Positions 50,349 through 61,735 of a stretch of DNA of 64,000 bases are shown here, piece by piece. The translations under genes and the position numbers were made by a program. Source of the stretch: Mesomycoplasma conjunctivae. Its GTDB lineage: Bacteria > Bacillota_I > Bacilli_A > Mycoplasmatales > Metamycoplasmataceae. Within the stretch, counting starts at the first letter, position 1, and each line of letters opens with the position of its first letter. The notes beneath the pieces are model-generated. The model was not told the DNA's origin. It was given only the letters and a program-made list of their open reading frames with translations, and made no database searches. The stretch is taken from positions 763,743 through 827,742 of the forward strand of contig NC_012806.1 of assembly GCF_000026765.1 (NCBI RefSeq), written 5' to 3'.

Positions 50349-50413
50349 TTTTTCTTGTTTGGGGCAAAAAAGCACCTATTTGCGGGCTTGTTGGAAGCAA
50401 AAAACAAGAAAAA
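50349..50413. other. Structured island of unknown function
   Basis: A perfect 12-base inverted repeat, TTTTTCTTGTTT (50349-50360) and AAACAAGAAAAA (50402-50413), encloses 41 bases that are far more G- and C-rich than the flanks and include a GCTT...AAGC mini-stem. It has no T tail on either strand, so it is not a normal terminator of ktrA. It lies between ktrA and the 5S promoter. No known RNA family was recognised. Confidence 0.4.
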
Positions 50414-50469
50414 TAATAAATTTTAGAAACAAATTTGTGTTTTATTTTCATAATTTTATTACTATTTTG

Positions 50470-51165
50470 CTATTTTGATTCTAATTTTTCAAGAGCACTA
50501 GTCACATCACCGATTCTACCAATTATAGTTAATTCATCTTCTTTATATATAATAGTGTTTCCAGAAGGTAGCAATATGTCATTATTTCTTTTGATAATAA
50601 CAATGTTAACCCCGAATTTGCTTAAATTAACTTCTTTAATAGTCTTATTGATAAATTGTGGCGAGCGAACTATGGTGCTACCAATGAAAAATCCACCAGA
50701 GACTTCTTTTAGTGTATCAGCGTAGTTTAAAAATTCATTATTAACTGTAAGAAGAGCCATTTTAATTCCTGCTTCTTCTTCAGGACTAATAATTCAATCA
50801 ACTCCAATTTGCTTGAGCACTCGAGCATGTCTTTTGTTGACAGCACGGGCTACAATTTTTAAATTATATTGCTGATCACGATTAATTTCATTTTTTAGTT
50901 CCAAGATAGTAGCAATAATTTCTGCGTTGTTAGAAGTAGTTACAATTACGGTATCAATATCTTCTAGGCCTACCTCAGATCTCATAGTTTCAATGTCACT
51001 AGCATCCATTATTATTGGATTGATAGTAGCAAAACTTCTTATAAATTTTAGATTGTCTTCTTGCTTATCAATGACAATAATATTATGATTTGCATGTGCT
51101 AATTCTTCAATAGCGGCTCGACCTAGTCGACCAGCGCCAATTACACAAATATTTGATTTTTTCAT
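50470..51165 (-). CDS. ktrA: K+ uptake regulatory subunit, KtrA/TrkA type
   Basis: 231 residues. The RCK-N domain has the nucleotide-binding ICVIGAGRLGRAAIEEL and IIVIDKQEDNL, then IVARAVNKRHARVLKQIGVD. A C-terminal RCK-C domain begins near residue 145 (FIGSTIVRSPQFINKTIKEV). It is a cytosolic ring gating the KtrB channel with ATP/ADP and often c-di-AMP. The Trp at 50793 is TGA. It is divergent from ktrB over a 96-base promoter region. Confidence 0.93.
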
Positions 51166-51216
51166 TTGCTTATATTTTAAAACAAAAAAAGAAAAATAAC
51201 AATTTTATGTTTATTT

Positions 51217-51246
51217 TTGTTATCTAGTTAAAATTATTATTATAAT
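51217..51246 (+). promoter_or_regulatory. ktrB promoter
   Basis: TTGTTA (51217-51222) and TATAAT (51241-51246) with 18-base spacing, 15 bases before the ATG at 51262. Confidence 0.6.
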
Positions 51247-51261
51247 TTATAAACTATCAAA

Positions 51262-52749
51262 ATGAAAAAGCAAATGTTAAAAATCTTGAAATTATTATAT
51301 TCAAAGATTAAAACCATACAAATTATTTTTTTTACATATTTAACCATCATCTTAATTGGTGCTGGTATTTTAAGCACACCATGAGCTCGTTTACCAAATG
51401 CGGAAAATATTGGTTTTTTTAAAGCTTTATTTACCTCGGTTTCAGCTTTTAGTGACACCGGACTTTCTTTAGTAGATACTGGAACAACATTTAGTGTTTT
51501 TGGGCAAATTATTATTGCTTGCTTGATTTTTATAGGCGGGGTTGGCTTTTTTGCAATTAAATTTTTTATTTTTAATTACATTTTTGGTTTCAAGTTAGGT
51601 ATAGTTAGCCGTGAAATTTTAAAAATTGAGCGCTCTTCTAACAAAATAAGTGAACTAAAAAGTGTTATTAAAACAACAATTTACTTTTTTTTAATTATAA
51701 TTTTTGTTTTTTCTTTTATCTTATCAATACATTTTTATTCCTATGAAGCCCCTGCTCATAAATTTCCAATTAATCAAAATCCCTATAAAAATATAGGACT
51801 TTCAATCAGATTTGGAATTTTTCATACAATTTCTGCACTCAATAATGCTGGTTTTGATTTAGTTGGTGGAAATAGTTTCGAACCTTATTATAGCGATTAT
51901 TTTCTGCAAACACTTTTTATTTTGCTTACAGTTTTAGGTGGGATTGGTTACCCAGTTATTTATGATTTTTATATTTATTTTAAAAATAAAGTCTTTACTA
52001 AGAAGAAAAAAGCTTTTAGTTTTTCTTTATTTACAAAAATATCTTTAATCAGTTACTTTACTATTTTAGTAATTTCTTATACATTATTCATTATTTTTGA
52101 AGTGACTACTAAAACAAAAACTTTTTGAAATCTAAATTCTAGTGGAAATACTTTTAACAAATTATTCGCTTTATTATTTCATAATTTTTCAACAAGATCT
52201 GTCGGATTTTCCATTTTTGATGTCAACACTTTAACCTCACCTAGCGTTTTTCTAAGTTCAATTTTAATGTTTATTGGATCGGCTCCTTCTTCAACGGGAG
52301 GTGGAATTAGGGTGACCACATTCTGAATTTTGATTTTAGCAATTATTGCTAAATTTAGACATTTAAAAGAAATTTATACATTTAAAAGAAAAATTAGTAA
52401 TGAAAGAGTTAGTGCTTCTGCTATCGTTTTTGTAGTATCAATTATATTAAACTTAACTTTAATTTTTATTTCGTCTGTTTCATTAGATGAAATAAATAAT
52501 TTAAATCAAAATAATCCCGCTTTTCGATTTGAAATACATCACATTATTTTTGAGGTTAGCTCAGCTTTTGGAACCACTGGTTTATCAACTGGTTTAATTC
52601 GCTTTTTACCACCAGTAACACAATTTTGTTTTATGTTAATAATGGTAATTGGTCAATTAGGGGTTAGCTCTTCTGTTCTTGTTTGAAGAGGAACCACTAT
52701 AGAACGTTCTTCTCATAAATATATCGAAGAAGATGTCATTATTGGCTAA
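51262..52749 (+). CDS. ktrB: K+ uptake channel subunit, KtrB/TrkH type
   Basis: 495 residues with about eight to ten membrane segments in the four-fold M1-P-M2 repeat of the SKT family. Pore-loop-like stretches are SAFSDTGLSL, SALNNAGFDLVG, STRSVGFSIFD and SAFGTTGLSTGL; three of the four carry Gly at the filter position. GSAPSSTGGGIRVTTFW is the conserved loop after P3. It imports K+ with KtrA. Trp residues at 51381, 52128 and 52686 are TGA. Confidence 0.92.
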
Positions 52750-52753
52750 AATC

Positions 52754-52767
52754 CTATAAATTTATAG
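52754..52767 (+). terminator. Palindrome and T run just after ktrB
   Basis: CTATAAATTTATAG followed by CTTTTTT, 5 bases after the ktrB stop. A small stem that may act with the stronger hairpin at 52800. Confidence 0.45.
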
Positions 52768-52799
52768 CTTTTTTGGATCTAAATTTTAATAATTTAAAA

Positions 52800-52831
52800 C
52801 AAAAAACAACACTATTTGGTGTTGTTTTTTG
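52800..52831. terminator. Bidirectional terminator between ktrB and rnpB
   Basis: A perfect 13-base stem CAAAAAACAACAC / GTGTTGTTTTTTG around a 6-base loop, between convergent ktrB and rnpB. Confidence 0.85.
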
Positions 52832-52834
52832 TTG

Positions 52835-53109
52835 CATTAATAAGCCGCGTTCTGTATTAGTTAATTATTTATCTAGGTTAAAAACCTCTCAACTATTGTT
52901 GAATTCCTCTAGTTGAACTCCCCTACCAAAATTTGGGTTTCTAGCTCATGGAGTTTACCGCGTTTCACCTTAATTTAATAAGCTCGTCTCTGTGGCACTT
53001 GTCGTCTAGGCTTGGATTTCTTAGATCCAACATGAACACTACTACCATCTCAGGTAGTGCTAGCGCGGACTTTCCTCTACTTTTTTAAAAAGCAGCAATT
53101 AACTTATGC
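52835..53109 (-). ncRNA. rnpB: RNase P RNA (M1-like, class B)
   Basis: About 275 bases on the minus strand. Diagnostic conserved segments appear in order: AGAGGAAAGTCCGCGCTAGC, GACGACAAGTGCCACAGAGACGA, GGTGAAACGCGGTAAACTCC and CAGAACGCGGCTTATTA. Complementary ends (GCATAAG and CTTATTAATGC) close the molecule. A TATAAT box (53121-53116) lies just upstream. This is the catalytic RNA that trims tRNA 5' ends. Exact ends are approximate. Confidence 0.95.
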
Positions 53110-53115
53110 TACTTT

Positions 53116-53121
53116 ATTATA
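53116..53121 (-). promoter_or_regulatory. -10 box of rnpB
   Basis: TATAAT on the minus strand (ATAGTATAATAAAG), 7 bases before the predicted 5' end. Confidence 0.6.
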
Positions 53122-53182
53122 CTATATTTTTAAGGTATTTAAATTTTCTTTATTTAAATTTTAAAACAAGAAAATTAAATAA

Positions 53183-53219
53183 AAAAAGTGTATAAAGTCT
53201 ATATTTTTATACACTTTTT
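53183..53219 (-). terminator. Terminator after pgi
   Basis: AAAAAGTGTATAAA pairs with TTTATACACTTTTT around a 9-base loop, 18 bases after the pgi stop. Its left arm is the same sequence as in the uvrA terminator. Confidence 0.8.
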
Positions 53220-53236
53220 GTAAATATAAATACAAA

Positions 53237-54517
53237 TTACTTTTTAAGAATTTGTTTGAGATTTTCTTTGTAAACTTCAACACCTGGTTGATCAAAGGGA
53301 TTAAGACCTAAAAGATAAGCTGACATTGCACAAGCTTTTTCAAAAAACATTACTAACCAACCAAAAGAGCGTGCACTGCTATTATTTAAACTAATGACAA
53401 TATTTGGAGTTTGCCCATTGTGAACATGGGCGGCAAGTGTTGCTTGAAATGCGGAATAGTTAATTTCATGGACTGTTTTTTTTGCTAAATAATTTAGGCC
53501 ATCTAAATTGCCTAGCTCTTCTTCGAGTTGAATATCATATTTAGGCTCTTTGATAAAAATAACTGTTTCAAAAAAAATACGTGAGCCTTCTTGAATAAAT
53601 TGCCCAAGTGAGTGTAAATCTGTAGTAAAAATAGCTGATGAGGGTCACAATCCGGTTTTATTTTTACCTTCAGACTCACCAAAAAGTTGTTTTCATCATT
53701 CATTAAAAAAGGTTAAAAAAGGTTCATAACCAATGAGAATTTCAGTTTTATAATTCAACTTTTTAAACAAGATATATCTAGCTACCGCATATTGATAAGC
53801 TGGATTGAGATCAAGAGATTCCTGAGAAAAAACAATATTGGCTTCTGTGGCACCTCTAATAACTTCATCGATGTTGACTCCTGCACAAATCATAGGGAAA
53901 AAACCAACTGATGAAAGCACACTAAATCTACCACCAATGTTGTCAAGAACTACAAATTTTTCATAACCTTTTTGCTCTGCGATGCTTAAAAGTGTTCCTT
54001 TATTGGCATCAGTAGTTACAAAAATGAAATTTTTTGCTTTCGATTCTTGCTGGGTTTCCAAAAGGTTTTTAAACAATCTAAAAGCTATTGATGGCTCGAT
54101 GGTGGTACCTGATTTGGAAATTACATTAATTGCGAATTTTTTAGTAGCTACATATTGTAACTTTTGGTATAAATCAGTTGAAGAAATACTGGTACCAACA
54201 AAGATAATCTCCATATCTCTTTTGATTGGATGTAAACCCTGAATAAAATCAATTCCTGCTTTTGCGCCTAGGAAAGAACCACCAATTCCAATAACAACTA
54301 AAACTTCGACTTTTTGTTGTTTTAGTTTTTTGGCAATTTGCTTCATTTTCTCTAGTTCATGTTCATTTAAAGCATTTTCCGGAAAATCTTTTCAACCTAA
54401 AAATTGATATCCTGGTTTTTTAAGTGCATTCATATCTCTATGAATTTGTGCAACTTCTTCGGAGTAGCTATTAATTTGCAAAAACTGACTACTCTCGATT
54501 TTTAACTTTAAATTCAT
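53237..54517 (-). CDS. pgi: Glucose-6-phosphate isomerase
   Basis: 426 residues from MKLKIESSQFLQIN. VIGIGGSFLGAKAGIDFI, VISKSGTTIEPSIAFRLF, DNIGGRFSVLSSVGFFP (signature 1 type) and the C-terminal LGLNPFDQPGVEVYK (signature 2) with the catalytic Lys. It interconverts glucose-6-phosphate and fructose-6-phosphate. TGA codons near 53690 are tandem Trp (NEWWKQLF). Its start overlaps the end of the S1-like gene by 29 bases. Confidence 0.97.
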
Positions 54518-54830
54518 TTAATTGCTCCTCTGCTTTTTGTTTCAAGTTAACAAAATCTTTTTGTGTAGCGCAAAATTCTGTTTTTTTAACCACTAATTTT
54601 TTGGAAAAACTTTTATCAACTAATGATGCTTTTAATTTTTTGGTATCAATAGTTAAAATTTTTAATTGGATCTTTTGACCTACTTGATAAAATTCTTCAA
54701 TTGGCTTAGATGACTCAAGTTGCTCTTTTGTTAAAAAAACTACCCCTTGATATCCATTTGGCATATCGACTCAAAAATACCTAACATTTAAGGATTTTAT
54801 TGTACACAAAACGTAACTTCCTACTTGCAT
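54489..54830 (-). CDS. S1-like RNA-binding domain protein
   Basis: 113 residues. The N-terminus MQVGSYVLCTIKSLNVRYFWVDMPN followed by GYQGVVFLTKEQL and VGQKIQLKILTIDTKKLKASL has the strand pattern of an S1 domain. The remaining 50 residues are Lys-rich and probably helical. The TGA at 54771 is Trp, and reading through it restores the first strand of the fold. It probably binds RNA; the partner is unknown. It sits between polC and pgi and overlaps pgi. Confidence 0.72.
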
Positions 54831-54849
54831 AATAAAATATTATAATACT

Positions 54850-57800
54850 TTAAAAATCAAATAAGCTAACTTGTGCTTTTTTTGAAATATTTTTAAAGAC
54901 TCCCATTTCTTCTAATTTTTTGATTGCGGTAGAATTTGTGCCAGTGCGTTGCTCAAAATCTTCTATAGAAATAAAAGCTTTTTCGCTTCTAGCTTTGACA
55001 ATATTGCTAGCATTTATATCCCCGATGCCTTCCAAAGATGAAAATGGTGGAATCAAACTATTGTTTTCATAGTTAATAATTCATTGCTGAGCTTCTGATT
55101 TTTCAAGGTTAATTTTTTCAATTTCAAAACCGCGCGCTTTTAATTCTAAACTAATTTCTAAAAAAGGAATTAAATCTTTTTCTTTAGCACTAACACTGGT
55201 AGAAGAAGAGTTTACTTTTTTACGTAATTCCTTTATTTTTCTATCTATTTCGGCATGTGGAAGGGTTAACGAGTCGATATCTTTGACATCTGGACGGATA
55301 GTAAAAAAAACTGAATAAAAAGCGAGAGGGTAATAAAGTTTGAAAAAAGCGATTTTTCAGGCTTTCATTGCATAGGCGGCGGCATGAGCTTTTGGAAACA
55401 TATAACCAATTTTTTTCAGCGAATCAATATATCAATTTGGAACATTTTTGGCAATCATTAATTGCTCTTGTTCTTCATCAACCCCTTTTCCTTTTCGCAC
55501 TCTTTCCATGATATTGAAAGCGGTTAGTGGATCTAAATTTTGCTTAATTAAGTAAATCATTATGTCATCACGACAAGATATTACATCTTTTATTTGCAAT
55601 TTTTGTTCGCGAATTAAAGGTTCTGCATTATCTTGCCAAACATTTTTACCATGTGAAAGACCACAAATTGCAACAATGTCAGCGAAACTTTTAACTCGCG
55701 CATTTTGAAGCATTTTTCTAACAAAAGGGGTTCCAAATTCAGGTAGTCCTATTGCCCCAGTTAACTCCCCACCAATTTGTTCTGGCTTTATTTTTAAAGG
55801 TTTAGTAGAATAAAATAGTTCAATAATTTGTGGATCACTTTTTGGAATAGTCTCAGATTTTATACCTGTTATTTCTTCTAAAAGAAGCAATATTTTAGGA
55901 TCATCATGACCTAAAATATCCAATTTTAAAAGGTTATCATGAATGGAATCATAATCAAAATGTGTTGTTTTTCAACCAGATTTTTCATTATTGGCTGGAT
56001 AATTTATTGGAGTAAAGTCTTCGATATCGTATTCTTCAGGAATCACAATTATACCACCAGCGTGTTTTCCACTTGTTCTTTTAACCCCATTTGCTTTTGT
56101 TGCTAAGAAATCCATAAAAGTGGTTGTAAAAAAGGATATTTCTTGATTAGATTGAAATCTTTTATCTAAACTAGCTTTGACTTCACTAAGTTTTCGCGCT
56201 AATCCATAAACTGTTTTTTCTGCATTTGTCAAAATAGTTCCGGCTCGAAAAGTGTTTTTATCGCCAAAAAGATCCCTTACATAATCATGCATTTTTAATT
56301 GAATATCACTTGAAAAGTTAAGATCAATATCAGGAACTTTATCAGCTTCAAAACCTAAAAAGGTTTCAAAAGGTATGTTTTGACCATCACGGTTTAAAAT
56401 GTGACCACATTTTGAACATTTTTTTTCAGGTAGATCATAACCACATAAAATATCAGGGTCATCTGAAAATTCGACATTTTGACAACTAAGACATAAATAA
56501 TGCGGTTCTAAAGGATTAACATCAGTAATACCTGTCAAATATGCCACAATTGAAGAGCCTACAGAACCACGAGAATCAACAATTGCACCTTGTCTTTTTG
56601 CTTCATGAACTAGACTTTTAGAAATTCAATAAATGACATGAAAACCGTGCTCAATAATTGGATTTAGCTCACGTTTTATACGCTTTTCAATTTTTTCAGG
56701 AATAATTTTTCCATACTTTTTATGTGCATTTTCATAGACAAATTCTTTTAATTTATATTCTGAATTATCAAATTTAGGTTTGTATAAACCAGGTTTAATT
56801 ATTTCAATATTATTATCGATTTGATCAGATATTAAATTAGAATTTTTTATCACTATTTCTTTAATTAATTTTTCATCTTCAAGAAAGGCGAATTGATTAA
56901 TCAATTCTTCTGTTGTAAAAAGGTATTTATCTGGGAAAATATGTGATTTTTTATAATCTTCGCGCTCTCGATGATCAAAAAGATTGTGTGAACCACCACC
57001 GACGCGTTTTGCATAAATATATAATTCATGAAAAATTTTTTGTTTTGGTTCAACATAACGAACATCACCGATGGCAACAACTGGTTTTTTATACTTCTTA
57101 CCAAAAGCTATTAAAGTTTTTAAAAGATCAAAAATGTGTTCTTTTTTAAACATATTTCGCTCTATTAAATGTCTAAAAGCTTCAGGTGGTGGTAGCTCTA
57201 TAAAGTCAAAAATTGGAATGAATTTTTCAGCATTTTCTTTTGTAGAAAACAAAAGATTATCAATTAAAATTGACTCTGGGCCACCTGAGCCAATGAGTAA
57301 ATTTTCATCTTTTTCAAGCAAATCATAAAAAAGTAAAGGCTTTGAAATCAAATAATCAGTATTAGATAATGATACTAATTGGTATAACTTTTTGATTCCT
57401 GCTTGATTTTTTGCAATAATTGTAAATTCCTTGCTAAAAACTTTTTCAGGTTTTAAATCAAAAATTGATTGACTTGTATACTCAAGTTTTTTTAAATCTG
57501 TAATATCTTGATCTAAAATTTGTGTTAAAAAATTTAGTCAAACTTTCGATAAAATTTCCGCATCATAGTCAGCGCGGTGTGCAACTGTTTCATCATAATA
57601 CAAACCAATAAGTTTGCTAACATTTTTAAGGCTATGTGATTTTTGACTAGGATTCAAAAAGCGACTGACTTGTAATGTATCAATTATTGGTTGGTCAATT
57701 GTCATACTTGCTTCTTTTTTAAACAATTCTGCTAAAAAATTGAAGTCAAATTTAGCATTATGGGCTACCAAAATACTGTCTTTAATAATTTTAGAAATTC

Positions 57801-59217
57801 TATAAAAAGCTTCAGTTGCCTCTATTCCTTGCTCATCGACCATCTCTTGAGTTATGTTAGTTATCTTGGTAATTTCTGTTGGAATAGGCTCTTTAGCTTT
57901 GACAAAAAATTGGTGTGATTCAGTTTGAATTCCGTCCTGAATGACAACAGCACCAAATTCGATGATCTCGTTATAAACAGGAGAAAGACCAGTTGTTTCA
58001 AGGTCGAAGACAACATATCTTGCAGATTTTAAATCAAAATTTTTCTTATAATTTAGAACCTTGTGAATTTTGCTACTCACTGTTGAAAAGGTAGAGCCAT
58101 AAATACCTTTAATTGATTTACCTTTAAGTGCGTTGAAAAAATCGGGGAAAGCCTGCACAGAATCAGAGTCGGCAATTCCGATTGCAGTAAAGCCCATTTG
58201 CTCAGCGGCTTCGACATATTCTTTAGGACTTGAAATACCATCCATTGTGGATTTTGAAGTTCGTGCTGTTAATTCAACTCTTTTCTTTTTAGCATTGTCA
58301 ATTCGTGGTAGACCAAAAGATTCTGGACGCTTAACTTTTTCTAGTTTTCTTAAAGAAATATCAACATTATCTTTAAATGGGTTTTCTGGTTTTAAAATAT
58401 CTGCTCAAACTTTTAAATAATCACCAACAACAAAATCTAAATTTTCATTTTTAGATGCAAATGAAAATTTAACTGCTTCTGTATAGTTAGCATCATTTAC
58501 AAAAATTTGATTAAAAAAAGTGTTCTTTTTTGTTTTAATTGAGTTGATTTTATAGACTTGTGCGTAAAACCAAACTGAAGGTTGTAAGTGACTACGAATA
58601 TCTTTTAAGTCTATAAATTCATATTCTTTTAGTGGTTTTGAGCTTGCTTTCTTTTTAGTTATTTTTGGTGAATCTAAAGGTCTGATCAATGATTTTTGCC
58701 TAGCATTTAATTCATCAATACTGATTTGGTTTTCAAGCCTGTCATCATATAAAAAATTAATTTTTAATTGTGGAATGCCCAATTTTTTTGCAATTTTGAA
58801 AAACTTATCTTCATTTTTAAGCACAAGTTGAAAAGTTTCTTTGTTTAAAAATAAAACTGTGAACTCGTCAATATTATTGCGAATAAATTCTAAATTAGTA
58901 AAAAAATTAGCTTGTTTAAAAACAAGTTGTGCTATTAAATTTGCATAGTCTAAAAATTCTTCATCTTTAAAATCTGGTTGTTCTATTTTTAAATCAAGGT
59001 TGAGTTTAAAACTATATTTTTCAGGAAAACCTGTATTAAATTTTTGAACATTTTGCAATAAATCATAAGTACTTTTTGCTTTAGGCAAGCTTGTTTTAAA
59101 AATACGAATATTCATTAATTCTGATGGGTTAGGATCTTTTTCAATTGTCACATCATCCCAATCATAAGGAACACTTCAACCTATAAAATCACAAAGTTTT
59201 TTAAATTTTTTATCCAT
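54850..59217 (-). CDS. polC: DNA polymerase III alpha subunit, PolC type
   Basis: 1,455 residues, the Gram-positive replicative polymerase. In order: N-terminal and OB regions, a split PHP domain near residue 316 that has lost its metal ligands, an inserted 3'-5' exonuclease starting near residue 404 (VVFDLETTGL, HNAKFDFNFL, HRADYDAEIL, all catalytic residues kept), second PHP part, a four-Cys zinc module near residue 909 (CLSCQNV...KKCSKCG), the polymerase active site PDIDLNFS near residue 963, and helix-hairpin-helix near the C-terminus. Many Trp codons are TGA. Confidence 0.97.
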
Positions 59218-59252
59218 AATTTCAACCTTCTTTTTTATAGCCCAAAAAGTTT

Positions 59253-59286
59253 AAAAAAATCTCATTTATATACTTGAGATTTTTTT
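59253..59286. terminator. Terminator between the 59340 lipoprotein gene and polC
   Basis: AAAAAAATCTCA pairs with TGAGATTTTTT around a 10-base loop. It lies 54 bases after the minus-strand lipoprotein stop and 36 bases before polC. Confidence 0.75.
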
Positions 59287-59339
59287 ATTAATAATAAATT
59301 TATAAAAATTTTAATTGTTATTAATTAAAAAACAATAAA

Positions 59340-59948
59340 TTATAATGCTTTTTCTGCATTGGGATTAATTTTAAAACTTTTACGTAGTTTGTAATATTTA
59401 TCTCCTGATTTAATAAAGTAAGCCACACCTTCTACTTGTTTGTTTTCCTCATTAAAACGAGCAGCTATTTCAAAACAAGCTGCAACAATTTTTTCACCAT
59501 TTTCCGGTTTGAAATTAACATCTTCTTCAAATTCTGTAAGAAATTTTACATTAGATGGACTATTAGTAAAAGTTAAGTGCTTTCATTTATTTCAAAAATC
59601 TTCAATAGTTTTAAATTTGCTAGATATAAATCCTTCAGAATTATTAAATCTTTGGACAAAACTGTTATTACTTACGGAATCTGTGCTTCCTAGTTTTCAA
59701 AAATCTAATCTACTATTTTGTTGGATTACACTTTGAATTTGAGGATTTATTGTCTCTGTTGTATTAGATGAAACAGTTGATGTATCTGATTCATTATTTG
59801 TTGTTTTATTTGCTGGATTGTATGATTTTGTATCTGTTTTTTTAGTTTCTTTACCTTCATTTTTATAGGATGAAGTGTTGTATGTACAGCTAACTGCTAT
59901 AAAAGGAACAGCTGCTAATAATAGACTAAATATTTTTAATTTTTTCAT
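59340..59948 (-). CDS. Lipoprotein, unknown function
   Basis: 202 residues from MKKLKIFSLLLAAVPFIAVSC, a lipoprotein signal with the Cys directly after IAVS. The mature N-terminus is a long Thr/Ser/Asn/Lys-rich linker (about 60 residues), then a small domain with FWNKWKHLTF, NPSNVKFL-like segments and EKIVAACFEIAARF. An upstream in-frame start would place hydrophobic residues before the signal and is less likely. I recognise no family. Trp codons are TGA. Confidence 0.75.
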
Positions 59949-60091
59949 AACAACAAAATTATATAAATTTATTTTCAAAATCAAAATAAAGACAAGGTAT
60001 TTATACTTATAGAGTAGTAGTAATTTCAAAAATATGCGATTTATAGCAATTTAATTTTATTTTTGTTTAACTAAGCTAAAAAATCTTTTTT

Positions 60092-60100
60092 TGCTATAAT
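60092..60100 (+). promoter_or_regulatory. Extended -10 promoter of the 60138 gene
   Basis: TGCTATAAT is a perfect extended -10, 37 bases before the ATG. A second inverted TATAAT-like sequence (ATAATGGCAATATTAT) follows at once and could form a small hairpin. AAAGGAAAAA is the ribosome binding site. Confidence 0.65.
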
Positions 60101-60137
60101 ATAATGGCAATATTATAGTTAAAGGAAAAATATATTA

Positions 60138-61199
60138 ATGAACAAATTTTTAAAAATCGGATTAATTTTAGCTGGTTTTGGAGCCACACTTGCCATATCC
60201 ATTGGTGCTGCAAGTGCTGTTGCAAGCAGATCAGCCTTAATAAGTCGTTATTCAACTACAGTATCAAATTGAAGTCAATTTTTACCTGGAGTTAAAAAGA
60301 CTGGCTTAATTCTTAACTATTCTGCTAACTTAAGTGAAAATACTGAAAAAGTAAATAAAATTTTAAAAACTTTTGATGAAACTTCTTTAAGACAAAATCC
60401 TACTTTTGTACAACAAGCCGTTGATGCTTTAGCAAAAACAGATGTCAAGGATGAATACTTTGTAAATGTTGCTAAAGCATGAAACTTAAATTTGGCAGCC
60501 GGTTTAGAAGAAGGTTTACCATCATATGATTTCTGAACTAAAAGAATAAATGAAGCAACTCAACTAGAAGCTCAACTACAAATTTCTAATCAACTAAATA
60601 CTTTCTTACTATTACACACAATCGGATCAAACGTTTTATCAACATTGGCGCTAACCCCAGCAGCTCAAAAAGTATACGCAGATAGATACAACAATGCAAC
60701 CAATCCTAAACTTTTATTTGCAGCAATAGGTAAATCAAAACCAGAAAATACAATAGCTAAAAATATTCAAGCACAAATAGCAACAATTGGCGGATTTGCT
60801 AAAGACACTACAAATAGCGGAACCAACAGCACAAGTGCAACTACAATTTTACAAATCCAAAGTAAATATAATGATATTTTCTTTGCAGCTCACCCTGAAA
60901 CTTACAAACAAATAAGTGAAAAACTTGCAACTGTTATTAAAGCAATTACTGAAAAACAGACTCAAAATGGTGAATTAAAAAACTTATTAACTGAAGCAAC
61001 TAATTACAAACCAACTGTTACTGAACAACCAAAAACTGAGGAAACTAAAACTTCTGAAGCACCAAAACAAGAACAACCTACCCAACCTGCAGAAACTAGT
61101 CCAGCTAGCCAAGCTACTTCTACCGATCCTAAATTACCAATTGCTAAACCTGGCAAAATAACTCCTGTTGTGGTTATTGGTATACCTGAACCTAAGTAA
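60138..61199 (+). CDS. Secreted or membrane-anchored protein without lipobox
   Basis: 353 residues. The N-terminus MNKFLKIGLILAGFGATLAI followed by an Ala/Ser-rich stretch is a signal peptide or anchor with no Cys. The middle is helical (residues about 50-170), and the last 75 residues are rich in Pro, Thr, Glu and Ser, ending KITPVVVIGIPEPK. Three TGA codons encode Trp. No family recognised; a surface role is inferred from the signal and the composition. lepB lies convergently next door and may process it. Confidence 0.75.
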
Positions 61200-61211
61200 T
61201 TTTATTTATGT

Positions 61212-61252
61212 AACAAAAAAATGCAAAATTAAAATGTTTGCATTTTTTTGTT
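61212..61252. terminator. Bidirectional terminator, 60138 gene and lepB
   Basis: A perfect 16-base stem AACAAAAAAATGCAAA / TTTGCATTTTTTTGTT around a 9-base loop. It overlaps the lepB stop codon by 2 bases. Confidence 0.88.
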
Positions 61253-61727
61253 ATCTTTCAATTTTTAATCTTATTGTTTTTAATAAAAATGTTCCAAGTT
61301 GCCTACTATCCAAGCTTTGATCAAGATTGTCACCAAGTGCAAAAAAACTTTTATCAGGAATAACTCAACTTGAGTTAAAAAAGAAAGAGTTATTGCTTTG
61401 TTTGAAAAATAAATTATTTATAAAAATTTTACCTTCTGCATCTATTTGGACTAAATCTCTAGGTAAAGCAACAACTCTTTTAATAAAAACTTGATTATTG
61501 AAATCAAAAATTACAATATCGTTTCTTTTAATATTTCCAATATTTTTTTGAGCTAATAAAATTTGCTTATCTTGAAGTGTTGGTGACATTGAATCACCGC
61601 TGATTTGAATGATAGTATAAAATTGAAAAAATATTAATATAGATAATAATATAAGAAAAATAATCAAGAATATTCATGATCATTTATTCTTGATTATTTT
61701 TTTAACTAATTGATAAAAGTTGTTCAT
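61251..61727 (-). CDS. lepB: Signal peptidase I
   Basis: 158 residues. One N-terminal membrane anchor (residues about 17-38), then the catalytic Ser46 in SGDSMSPTL, the general-base Lys near residue 83 in FIKRVVALPRD, and GDNLDQSLDSRQLG (box E). It is a compact one-membrane-segment SPase I that cleaves non-lipoprotein signal peptides. The TGA codons near the N-terminus (WSW) and at 61365 are Trp. Confidence 0.93.
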
Positions 61728-61735
61728 TTTTCTAT

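Noticed and set aside
53512-53703. 63-residue minus-strand ORF inside pgi
   Set aside because: It is in a different frame from pgi, whose own frame continues through tandem TGA-Trp codons with conserved residues.
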